Positions 12,401-24,400 of a stretch of 64,000 nucleotides of DNA are shown here, one piece after another (the stretch's first letter is position 1; the number at the start of each line of letters is the position of its first letter). A program made the position numbers and the translations under genes. Origin of the DNA: Gari tellinella (taxonomy: Eukaryota; Mollusca; Bivalvia; Cardiida; Psammobiidae); the NCBI GenBank assembly GCA_922989275.2, contig OV277868.1, forward strand, positions 52,636,216 to 52,700,215, given 5' to 3'. Below the pieces are notes generated by a model. The model was not told the DNA's origin. It did not search any database and worked only from the letters and a program-made list of their open reading frames with translations.

Positions 12401-15400
12401 TACTTTCAACCTGCTATAAGTGGTCACTTCTTTTCAATAGACAAATGCCATATGGTAAATAAGGAAATAGCTAAATCGATAGTTGATTTGACAAGAAGGA
12501 AACGAGACAGGATAAAAGTATTATATGAGTAGTACGTACCTAACCAGGGCAGCGCTGGCATCTTCGTCGAACATTACTTGACCAGACGACGACTTACAGA
12601 AGAAACAATTTAGACTGTAACGTATCTAACCAAAACCAAACTAAGAATGACACAGCAGACCCATCCTTTGTTTTCATAAATTTTAAGATTTTACACCTAT
12701 GTGAAATTATGAAGAATGTGACGGCTACATCAAAGGCTATCCTTGCACGTGCCAGCCATCAGAGAATGGTCGTGTTTGTTTGAGCAACGCGTGTCAGCGG
12801 TGGACGCGTGTCAGCGGTGGTACTGACACACTTCATACAACCTGGTCCTGTAAATTACTCGTCCTAACGTGTTTACTGTATGTGTGGAATCCAAACAGGA
12901 AAAAATTGTTACAGTTATTCGTTATTGGATTATTCTATCGTTTTGGTAATTATGTACAATTTACTCATATTCGGATTTCTTAACTAATTCCGACTTATTT
13001 CAGACAAGTTTAGAACATTGTTTTTAATTATTGACCTTTTAAGTCAATTTTTCAAATTTAGGCTAAATTTAATTAAACAAAAGAAACTTTTACCATCGGC
13101 ATTTATTTGGGAATTAAGTTTTTCAACCGATGCGCGGTCTCAACCAATTCCCAAATGAATACGCCTTACGCCTCTGCAAACAGGTGAACCCAGACCAGAA
13201 TGCTTCTTTACGATCTGCCTCATCAGGGTCTACCCATTTTGCCCATATACATAGATTCATAATATATTTCGAGGTGTTTGCGAGAGTAAAGGCCAAAACA
13301 GTTTTTAAACGGGATTATTGGATGATTAGTTAATTATACACATATATATCGACTTATAGAAGTATTGAAAGCCAATTTTGGGCATTTTCGGCTGTCCGAT
13401 ATGTGATCTCAACCATTTACCAAATGAATACGCATTTCGTCTCTGCAAACAGGTAAACCCAGATCAAGATGCTCCTTTATGATTTGCCTCACCAGGGTCT
13501 ATTTAGGTTGCCGATATATAAATGTATAATATATTTCGAGGCGTTTGCGAACGTCAAGGTCAAAACAGTTTTTTAAACGGGATTTTAGATGATTAGTTCA
13601 TTGTACACATTCTGCTTTAATTTCTGCCTGCTTTAAGCGGACATCTGTTATTATATAGCAAATATTTCTTATGGAAAGAGTACATACACCGAGTTTTAGT
13701 TGATCAAATAAATTTTTTGAGTTGGAATTTCGACGATATGATCAAAATATAATTATAAATTTTCATTTGTGCATTTTTTTTTTAAAATATGAGTGTGTAA
13801 CACCTATTTTAGAGGGTGTTTTCGTATAAACAAATTTAGATTTTCGTAAGTTAAAACATTCAACCCTAGAGATGAGTATACTCGTCATTTACAAACAGTG
13901 TAGGCCTACTTGTGATGATTACACTTGTCGCATGCAAACAGTGTAGACCCTGATCAGAGGACTCCTTAAGGAACCCTCTGATCAGATTCTACACTTTCAT
14001 TTTGAAATATATTGTTCAAATAAACCCAAGATATTAAATTATTGGTTAGACAAATTTTGAAATTGAAATTTTCCGTTAAAAGTTTCAGGGGTGAATGTGT
14101 TAAGGCAGGTCGGTATTTTTCAATTTGTCGCCGATAGTTAGCCAACAAAGACAACCTTTTTTATTGATTACTAGTTTTAATACTTATAATACATATCGCC
14201 ACATATGTTTTGAAACCTATTACCTTTAGTAAACCCGTTACTCCACATCCTTTTTATAGTTTTAAGTACAGGTTCCCGCTTAAAGCAGGTTGAAAGTGAA
14301 GCAGAATTCGCGCTTGGCGCGTTCTGCTTTACTTTCTGCCTGCTATAAGCGGACATCAGCTAAGCTTTATGAGCGAGCTATTCTTTAACGCTTTCACCCT
14401 CAATAACGCTTATATAAGCGCGTTGCAAAAAGTATGGATCCTGATCCGAAGCCGCGTCACGCAGCGTCTGATCAGGATCGAAACTGTTTGATACTCGTTT
14501 TGAAATGCCCTTAGTCATACTGCATTTTTTTTAATTAACTTAGAAATTACATTGCAAACAACAAACATGTGATATTACGCACCGATATTTTTCATTGCGT
14601 CGCCGATTTTGGTCAATTTTATTGTCGATTGTAGGTCAACAAAGGCAACTTTTTGAGCCTAAATAACATTTATTAGTTCAAATTATTATTATTAAACAGT
14701 GTTTATGTCTTTGAATGCGATATTAATACAAAAAACATATTTCCTATGCTGTTTCCGTATGCTATTACAGACCAACATTTTTCATACCGTCGCCAATTTT
14801 GGTCAATAAAAAGCATTTTTATCGGAAAGGGGCCATTATTAAATCATTATAAAACATTTAATTGGAATATATGCTTTTAAATACGTTTTCTCAACGTATG
14901 ATATTAGTACACAAATCATACTTTCTCTACTGTTTTCGTGTGACATTAGTTATTACGGACCGATATTTTTCATAGCTTCGCCGATTCGGGTCAATTTTAT
15001 TGGCGATTGTAGGTCATGAAAGGCAACTTTTTTAGCCTAAATGACTGTTATTAGTTCAAATTATTGAATTATATCCTTTTAAATACGTTTCCAGTACATA
15101 AAACCTTTTTTCTAGCCTGTTTTCGTAAGATCAGCCTGTTTTCGCCTGTTTTCGCGAAAACAGCTGTTTTCGGTTATTCGGGTAACCGGTTCTAACTACC
15201 TAGAAATTTAAGAAAAGATATAACTTCGCTATCTAAAACTCTTTTAACTCGAAATATCCGATAGTTTAAAACATTTATTTGCCTTATTTCAAGCTCGGTT
15301 TTGGTGAACAAACCTGTGTTTCAAAGTTAAAAAGCGGCTGAGTCGCGTTTTAACTTTGAAATACGGGTTTGTTTGAATTAACTGAGTTCGAGATATTGAA

Positions 15401-18400
15401 GTTCGACTGTATTATGGTATAGCATTGTCCATCCTTGTGTCTGTCTAGTCCATCCTTATGTCTGTCTAGTCCATCCTTATGTCTGTCTAGTTTGTTTACC
15501 CGATAAATCAAACAAATATTTTCTGATTTTCATCATTATTGGTAAGTTGTCTAAATAGTTTGGATGAGATCATAGATTCAGGCTTATCAACTTATTTCAT
15601 TAAGAAGTTCAGTCACATGACGTAATAATGGCATTATGTAGTGGGATTGAGTTGGTACTTTGAAAATCAATAAGTCCTGGATATAGTGTGACTCGGTAGC
15701 TCAGTGGTTAGAGTGCTAACACCGTAACACGGTACTCCAGAGTCCCTGGACTCGAAACCCGGTCAGACCTCAATTTTTTCACTGTCAAACTTATATAATT
15801 AACTCAGTCACCACAGAAACTTTTTATGGACAATTTCAATTAAGTCTAATCCATTTTCGAGGTCTTAGGTCGTTGTCTGCAATACATTGAAAAGCAAACA
15901 GTTCAGATTGTGATAATCAGAAGGCTTCTGCAGGAGCTCTATGATCGAGCAAGTGTACTCTTCACGGGTACATTGCTTGTTACTTGTCACTAGGGTTCAA
16001 TGTGTTAAGTGAACATTGAATGACTTGTAATCTTTAAAGACAGGTGTCTGTTTAATGCAGGACAAAATTAAAGCAGAAAGTGCCTATAGGAACTTTCTGC
16101 CTTGCTTTTGTCTTGTATTTAGTAGACACCTGTCATAAAGACTACAAATATATCTTCTATGGGGTGGTTGCTTTATGACTCTTTGCATGCTGGGTAATTT
16201 TTTCCGTCCTCTGCAACTGTTCTAAAAATAAAATTATCTAAATTTGTTTTCAAAAAAGGCTCAAGAGTGTCAAACAGTTTGGATCCTGATAATACCCCAC
16301 ATTACGGGGTGTCTCATCTGGATCCTAACTGTTTGCAAAGGTAATCACTGTGGCAATCATATCTGCCACTAGTATGGTAAGAGTTAATATAAGCTTGACT
16401 GTATTTTGAAACGCTAGTTACTATTTTGAACAGATTTTAGCCAAAGGAGAGTTACAAGTGTCTGAAAAAGAACGACATGCACAGCTTGAGTCAATGTTTC
16501 GAGATATTGCCACCATTGTGGCTGATAAGTGTGTTAACCCAGATACCAACAGACCTTACACTGTGACCATGATAGAGAAGGCTATGAAGGATCTCCACTT
16601 CTCAGTGAAGCCAACACGCAACACCAAGCAACAGGTATATGAGTCAATATTTTTTTATGTAACAAAATCATGTCCTTGTAAATTTTAGAAAGAACATACT
16701 CGAAAAAAGGGATAATTGTCATCTTAAGCTAATACTAACGTACTGTTTATATTCACATTTTATCAAAAGAAGAGCAAGAGATATGCAGAATCTTTTAATT
16801 ATTTGACATTGAAACAGAAAAGTCAGTTTTGCAGTGTCCCTAAATAGTTATTTTTGATTCAATCAATAGACTTTCTGTGAAATATCTGAAATATTTCAGT
16901 AGTGTGCCAATATAGGTAACTTTAATTATATCTGCCTTCATATAAACAGTAAAATTGTGGGAATTCCTCAGTTTCAATACTTTTTATGCCCCCAGAATCT
17001 ACGATTCGGGGGCATATAGTTTTTGTCATGTCTGTTGGTTTGTCCGTCCGTCCGTCCGTCCGTCCGTCCGTCCGTCCGTCCGCTCTCATGGGAGGGTACT
17101 TGTGATGATACCTACATGTACAGACTGAACTTGTGAGGATATTTGCCACTTGTGGGTTGCACCCCACAAGTGACCCCAAAAAACTCACAAATTTGGACAA
17201 TTTGTCCCATAAGTATTGGATTTTTTTTTACACCCCACAAATTTTCGGACAGTCGGCCAAATCGGACAGCACGGCCGAGATCATAAATTTCCATTATTTA
17301 GAAATCTATAACCCGGTCTCACGCGCATATCTCCCCTACGCCGCGAAAAGGGTACCAGTAAACCACGTGATTGCATGGGCTATAGCTAGCTAATCGCCGA
17401 TTGGTTTATATCCTACCTAGAAGCCAATCAAATGACTAATAACATGCTAGCGGCCATTTTGAACCAGGCTACAACAACATGGATAGTAACAGTTTAATAA
17501 GCTCAAATCGAAGGTAAGTGAGTATTTGATGCCGCTGTAACGTTCATGTATGTTCATGAAGTGATTTGGAAAAAGGTTGTGGTTGAAATTTTGCAAGCTC
17601 TTCGTTTAATCACTTGATTTCAGTGTTCTTGTTAGTTCGTTGTATTCATGTCATCGTGCCACGATTTGTGGGTTAATTTCGTCGATTCATTCAATTATTC
17701 GATCGATTTTCGGTTCAATTTGAGAATCCAGTAATAGATTTTATCAGATTCGATCAGAAAAAGTTGTCGGCTCTCATTTCAGGTTAAAAACAAAGATTTT
17801 CGAGCATCGGCAACGAAATCAGCTATTTTTTTTTATTTGTTGTTGTCGCTGGAAATTGACAGAAAAGTTTGGTCGCCATTACTACTTGCTCGACGCGAAA
17901 CCACGTGAGATCTCGCGATAAGCAAGATGGCGACCCTTTCTTCCGGTTTCAAAAAGTTTTCTAAATATGATAGAAAATATGGCATTTTCGGCGCTTTCTT
18001 ATTAAATTGAAGCCGATATGTGGCTGAAATCGGTAAGCAGAATATCGTGCCACAAGTCAAACAACTGTTTTGATTGATTTTGACTGAAATTAAGTTAGAA
18101 AACATTGATCGTTCATAACAACATGGATTAAGATAGCAGGAAGAGGAGATCAAAGGTAGCGAGGTCACATAGTTACATAAATGATTCTAAAGGTCACTGA
18201 TATTGATAGAAATTGGTTTTCTATCTGCCACCAGCTTAACCTTTGAGCCATTTTCATGTCTGTCTTCATCTCATTATGAAATAATTATAAAACTTAGAAA
18301 TGCACATGTTGTTTCTCATTGAAAATATACTCTGAAGTTCTAAACCCCGGTTCTACCAGTACCTTAGTCCCGAATCTGTAGAGCGCCCTAAGATTTAGCT

Positions 18401-21400
18401 TGATTATCTGTATGTAAAGCTCAAAATATGTTCTTACGTGACACTTCAACAGTTTCATGTATCATTTTTAGGTTTGAAACCACAACAGTCATTTTTCTCA
18501 TCAAAGCTAAATGTGCTCATAATTACTATGGTCAAATATTTCGTTATTGACATGTTGAGCATGTATAGTCTTGTGTTTGCTACATTTAAAGAAATTATTC
18601 ATTGGGTCTTTAATTAAAATACGCAACTTGCCAGAGTCTACAATATTTGAATTATTTGGTTACTTTACTTTATTCAAAACTAAATATTTCTTTGCAATGC
18701 CTTAAATTCTCAGATTGAACAGTAGAGTTTGAATATTAGAGAGGTTCTATCCACAGTATGCAAACTCCTCTTACTTCCGGTCGAATAGGCATACAGTGTC
18801 TTTATGCCTAGTCTTAAGAGCTTTGAAATACTGATATAATTTACCATGTCAATTTCAAATTATGCGACTAGGAATACAGATACTGTATGCCTAATCGACA
18901 TGAAGTAAGTGGAGTTCGCATACTTTGGTATCATAAAAGAATGAAGACCAAATCAATGATCCACTTTTTAAACTTAAAATGTCTGATCAATTTAAAAACG
19001 AAAATCGACTTCGCTCTCAATGATGTAAACACACCAATGACCAATGATAAACCCATTTGAGCTAGAGCTTTGGCCTCTGTTTTCACTACTTTATCGATTG
19101 TTTTCTCCGCCCTCTTCTGAATGCAAAGTATACAATTGGTCTATTGGTCGAATTATAATAAATACAATGCTTAAGAAGTTGGAATTTTATACCGGTGAAT
19201 TACAGCAAAGCGGAGAAAATATAAGATCTGTTGCCGGTGCGCATGTAATTTTCTCTTAGGTAAAAATACCTTATGATTGAATTTAGTAAGTTTGCTTAAA
19301 ATCAACCGATTTCAATCGCTGGTTTGCCCGAGTAATCAGTTTCAATTAAAAACCTCTGAAAGAACGAAACTTCACATGATATTATATGAAGAGTTCATTG
19401 TGAGAATGAATGAATGAATTCAATATATCAAGTTGTTTATTCCAGATCAAAGGTAAAAGAAAAAATCAAACAAGTTGCCATGACATGGCAAAAGTTCCAA
19501 AGAGGGAATTCCAGGTAATTGAACATGCTTTTTTCATCTATTATATGGCTGTTCAGTTAAGATTTTTAAATGAATGATACTTATTAAGCTATTTTTAGCT
19601 CACCAGACTTTTAGTCCAGAAAAGCTAGTGTTGTCGCCCAATCACTGGCGTTGGCATTAGCCAATTTTGCAAAATGCTAATACCTTCTAAGTTCCTTGAG
19701 GTATTGCTTTCTAATTGGGTATGTATGTTGGTATGGAAACGGTCATTCAACCTTGACCTCAGACCTTGTGTTTAAGTTTCAAAATCTGCATTTAAGGGCG
19801 TTAGTAATTTGGAAAAATGCTCATACCTTATGTCCCTTAAGGGTTTATGTTTCAAAATCTGTGTTTTGGTTCAGCAGAACGCACCCACGATCGAGCTGTA
19901 TTGTCCTTAGACAACTCTTGTTTTACTCCCTTGACGAAAGATAATAGTCCCTTTGATTGATAAAATTCCGATGTTTTAAAATGGATGGACCCCTTTTCAG
20001 GCGTATACAGCCTATTGGTTTAGAAAAAATGAAAGTACCCATAAATGATGTAAAATTATTGCCCAAATAACTATTAGAAAGTTGAGTTATCAATAATGAC
20101 CAATGCATTTGATAATGTCATCATGACGTCAGGGAGTAAACAATCTTAGCGTTGACGATGTTAAAAGGCTAAAGTTTCAGAAAACAACGGCTCGGTTGAA
20201 AATGTTCCGGAAGACCAACCGTGCAATACTTACATGTATGATAATTAAGTGGTTTTTATATTATCTTTGCATGTGTCAAAAATCGTGTCGGTTGTTGGAC
20301 CTGAAGACTATCAGCAAATAAAAAATACCACTCAAATTTCTCATTTTTTGCTGTTTGACTACGTCAACTCCAAATTTGCCTACTTCGCGACGTCATCGTG
20401 ACATCATTATGATGATGATATCGATTTCATTGGTCAATATTGGTCATTCAACTTTTAAATAGTCCTTTGAGAAATATTTCCCATAATTTATTGGTACTTT
20501 TTCCTAAAACGATGGGCCAAATAGGCGTCAAAAAGGGTCAACCCCTTTGGCTATAACTTTTCAACTAGTTAAGATAGATACTTCATATGTGGCATGCATG
20601 TATAACATTCTCATGGAGCTCCATTCTGTGTGGAGACATGTCAGTGTCAAAGGTCAAAATACCATATTTTAATATTGATTGAACAATTAACTATTCAAGA
20701 GAAAAATGAGCCACGATCTGGGAAAAGGGGGCTTATGCCTTTCTTCATTGAAGCCGAGAAATTTTCTCTCAATAATCTGCATACTTTGAGTTGTGTCATG
20801 TCAATGTCTATATCAGACACTAAGGTCTCAGTCAAATGTTAAGGTCTAAACTTGTGTTTCGAAAACATTTATTGTTTCTACAGGAAAAGGACTTTGTCTG
20901 GATGAAAATTCCAGGAATGCAAATGATGTGGCCGGCGCAAATGGTCAAGCTGTGCAGCAAACTTGTGGTCGCATATGTGAAATCAGATGATGACAAGTAA
21001 GAGCTATTCAAGTGAGTACCTATATTTAACTAATTAATGAGATATATCACGAAACAAATTCATCAGGATAGCATATTATTCAGCTATAAAATTAGTTTCC
21101 ATTCGCATATCCAATTAAGTTTTAATTGTCATGTAAGTTAAAACTTAATTGGATATGCGAATGGAAACTAATTTTTTTATGGAATAATGAGATATAATTG
21201 ACTTGATTATACCTTTTTTTTTTATTAAATACAGTTTGTGCAAAAGGTAGCACTTATTGACAGTTAGATGGCCAGGGATCTCAGTAAACATTCACCTATT
21301 AACCCATTACCCCATAGCCAGTTTCTAGTTTTGAAAACAGATGACCACTTAAAGCAGGTTGAAAGTAAAGCAGATTGTGCCTTAGGGCACATTCTGTTTT

Positions 21401-24400
21401 ACTTTAAACCTGCTTTAAGCTACAATTTGCTAGATATTAAACTATTTATAATGGTACATATTCATGACTGTATAAACTGGAACAATGCTCTTCTGTGGAG
21501 GAATAATTTAATGGCGTAAAAAGGCGTATTTATGGGGCAGTGGGCTTAATAGGCCTAAAGTCTAGTCCGTTAATAGACCTGCTGTATGGTAGTTGTAATT
21601 TATTTTTTTTAAATTTTCTCAGACACTTCTGGCCTGATCTCAAAATAATTTCACAAAATTTATTGTTGCCATGGTCACCTTTGCCAAATTCCTGCAAATT
21701 AATTTAAAGTTAAGAAAAAATATTGCTGCCAGGGAGTGTAAAAGATCAAGGAGTAAATAAACCATACCTGTAACTCTGAAAGACACTGTAAATTAAGATT
21801 GATTAACTGTCAAGGTATGAGCATCTCAAAAAAAAATATAGACATATTTTTGCAATTTGGAATTTTTCCTGTCAATTGGGAATTTTTAGTACCGTTTTTT
21901 GGAGTCTGCTTTAAAAGGAGATATTTCAACTCATGAGTTTGTCCGAATTTTCCCACATATTTGGCAGAATTAACTTACAAGTTCTGACAAAATGAATAAT
22001 TTTGCAAACTTTAGCTTCTGAGGTACTTCAGTTCAAAAGTTTGTCTCATTACACCCCACAACTTTGGAAGAATCAACCCACAAGTTCTGACCTTTTAAGC
22101 ACATAGACAAAGTTCAGGGAGGCTGACCTCTGAAATATTTCAACCCACAAGTTTGGCAAAATGAACTCACAAGTTTGTCAAAATGAACCCACAAGTTCTG
22201 ACATATTTTTATGTACACAGGATTTATATTATTTAGTTAATGAGTTAGTCTCATTACACCCCACAAGTTTGGAATAAGAAAACCACAAGTTATGACTTAT
22301 TTTTAGTTCCAGGGAGCTAATGTTATCACGAAGTCATTGGCGCCCGCGTTAGCAATTCCTCAAAAAATCTCATAACTTGCAATTGGGAATTTTTCCTGTC
22401 AATTGGGATTTTTTTAGTACCCTTTTCTGGAGTCTGCTTTAGAAGGAGATATTTCAACTCATGAGTTTGTCCAAATTTCCCCACAAATTTGGCAGAATTA
22501 ACTCACAAGTTCTGACAAAATGAATATGCAAACTTTAGCTTCTGAGGTACTTCAGTTCAAAAGATCGTCTCATTACACCCCACAACTTCGGAAGAATCAA
22601 CCCACAAGTTCTGACCTTTTTAGCAAACAGACAAAGTTCAGGGAGGCTGACCTCTGAGATATTTCAACCCACAAGTTTGTCTGAATTCGCCCACAAGTTT
22701 GTCAAAATGAACCCACAAGTTCTGACATATTTTTATGTACACAGGATTTATATTATTTAGTTAATGAGTTAGTCTCATTACACCCCACAAGTTTGGAATA
22801 AGTAACCCACAAGTTATGACTTATTTTTAGTTCCAGGGAGCTAATGTTATCACTAAGTCGTTGGCGCCCGCATGTTCTTGCGTTTAAGTTTTGAAAATGC
22901 CCATAACTTCTTTGCTCCTTTGGGCATTGCTTTTATATTTCTTGACCTTAGACCTTGCGTTTAAGTTTCAAAATGTGTGTTTATGTTTCGTAAAATGTTT
23001 AGTTAGTAACTTGTATGTTCCTGGAGGTATTGCTTTCCCATGTATGTAAAATATTTCACCCCGTGTCCTTTTCCTCGACCTTAAATGTTGCGTTTGAGTG
23101 CCAAAATCTGCATTTAAGGTCAGCAGAATGCATCCACCGACCCTCTTTGTTGTCCTCAGACTCGTTATGAACAATTTATTTATATCATAATTTAGCCTTA
23201 ACCTTACCTTTTAGTTTAGTTGGCCTTTTAGTTGGTTGTGTTTCTTTTTCAAATTTTGTAACCTGGGATACAACCCACAAATTGGTCCAAATTCACCAAC
23301 AAGTTAGGCAGAATTAACCCACAAGGTCTAACCCATTTTTAAGTTTCCAGTTTTGTTAGCTCACCTGAGCCAAAGGCTCAAGCTGAGCTATTGGGATGGC
23401 CCTGTGTCCATTGTCGTGCGTCGTCGTTAACAATTGCTTCAAATGACATCTCCTCCTATACCGCTTGACAGATTTCAACCAAACTTTTCAGGAATGTTTC
23501 TTGGGTAAAGCTCTTTCAAATTTGTTCAAAGAATTAAAAACAATGTAGAACTATGGTTGCCATGGCAACCAAAGTGAAAAAATAAGGAAATCTTAAAAAA
23601 ACATTCTTGTCAGAGCTTAGATTTTTGGCACATAGCATCATCTAGAGGTCCTCTATCAAGTTTGTTCAAATTATGCCCCATGGGGTCAAATTGGCCCCAA
23701 CCCGGGGTCACAGTTTTACATAAAGTTATATAGTGAAATTTTCAAATGTCTTCTCCTCTAAAGCTAATATGGCGAGAGCTTTGATATTTGGCATGGTGGC
23801 ACTTCTAAATGTCCTTTACCTATTTTGTTCAAATGGTTCCAGTCTGTTGCATATGTAGGTCACAGGAGATAAAAATACTTTTCAATGGAAACTTGAAATA
23901 ATCTTCTTGTCTAAAACCCGAGTACCCTGCTCTTAGATATTTGGCACATAGCATCATCTACAGGTCCTCTATCAAGATTGTTCAAATCATGCCCCTAAAG
24001 TAAAAAATGACCCCATACTGGACATAAATCATTATCTCCATTATGACAGCTATTCTCAGGTGAGCAAAATATGCCCCATGGGGCTCTTGTTAATAAAAGT
24101 TGTGGTTTATTTGTATAATTTAGGTGACAAACTTTGAACCAGAGTACCTCAAAAGGCAGAGAAATAATTTGAAAGCTTTTCTCAAAGATGTCACTTGGGC
24201 AACCAATTAAAGTTTTTGTGCTGATGAGAATAACCAGAACACTGATGGCGGTCAAACAATTGATTTAGGGGAAAGCATGCAGGAAATGGCAATGAAAGTT
24301 TGTGTGCTGATGAGAACAACCAGAATACTGATGGCAGTCAAACAAGTGAATTAGGGGACAAACGTGCAGGAAATGACAATGGGAGTTTGTGTGCTAATGA

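Larger units (their letters stand above)
10365..15187. mobile_element. 4.8-kb long-TIR transposon with 9-bp target duplication (Mutator-like?)
   Basis: The left end (GGGTCACCCGAAAAACCG..., about 95 bp) and right end (complement of GGTTACCCGAATAACCG...) are inverted repeats. They share a run of AAACAGGC-rich phrases and end in AGAAAAAAGGTTTTATG. The flanking direct repeat is GGTTCTAAC (10356-10364 and 15188-15196), a perfect 9-bp duplication. Long TIRs plus 9 bp fit Mutator-like elements; no transposase frame is present, so this copy is non-autonomous and the family is inferred. Inside are subterminal inverted arrays and several smaller nested repeats. It occupies most of SBDS intron 2. Confidence 0.85.
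19446..24210 (+). pseudogene. Nested PWWP-domain gene or pseudogene in SBDS intron 3
   Basis: Exon 19446-19514 (23 codons, [20 protein letters not shown]) and exon 20884-20996 join in phase 0 to give [20 protein letters not shown] and then [39 protein letters not shown] is the start of a PWWP domain, with the signature P-W-W-P degraded to M-M-W-P; such domains bind methylated histone H3 and DNA. A third piece, 24124-24210 ([20 protein letters not shown], then KDVTWATN and TAA), fits the C-terminal end of such a domain. The phase between 20996 and 24124 does not match, so at least one exon is missing or lost. An in-frame TAA at 24208 and a frameshift in the following repeat suggest decay. A PWWP3A-like relationship is a guess. 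Confidence 0.55.

Noticed and set aside
15690..15776. Functional tRNA gene
   Set aside because: The A- and B-box resemblance is good but the anticodon stem does not pair and the acceptor ends do not match, so it is called a tRNA-derived repeat.
17926..18008. Short [15 protein letters not shown]... as a protein start
   Set aside because: Ends after 27 codons without a compatible donor. Only the promoter-like motifs around it are kept.
23995..24255. 86-codon minus-strand frame
   Set aside because: Overlaps the end of a pearl-like repeat and the antisense of the PWWP exon fragment. No protein features.
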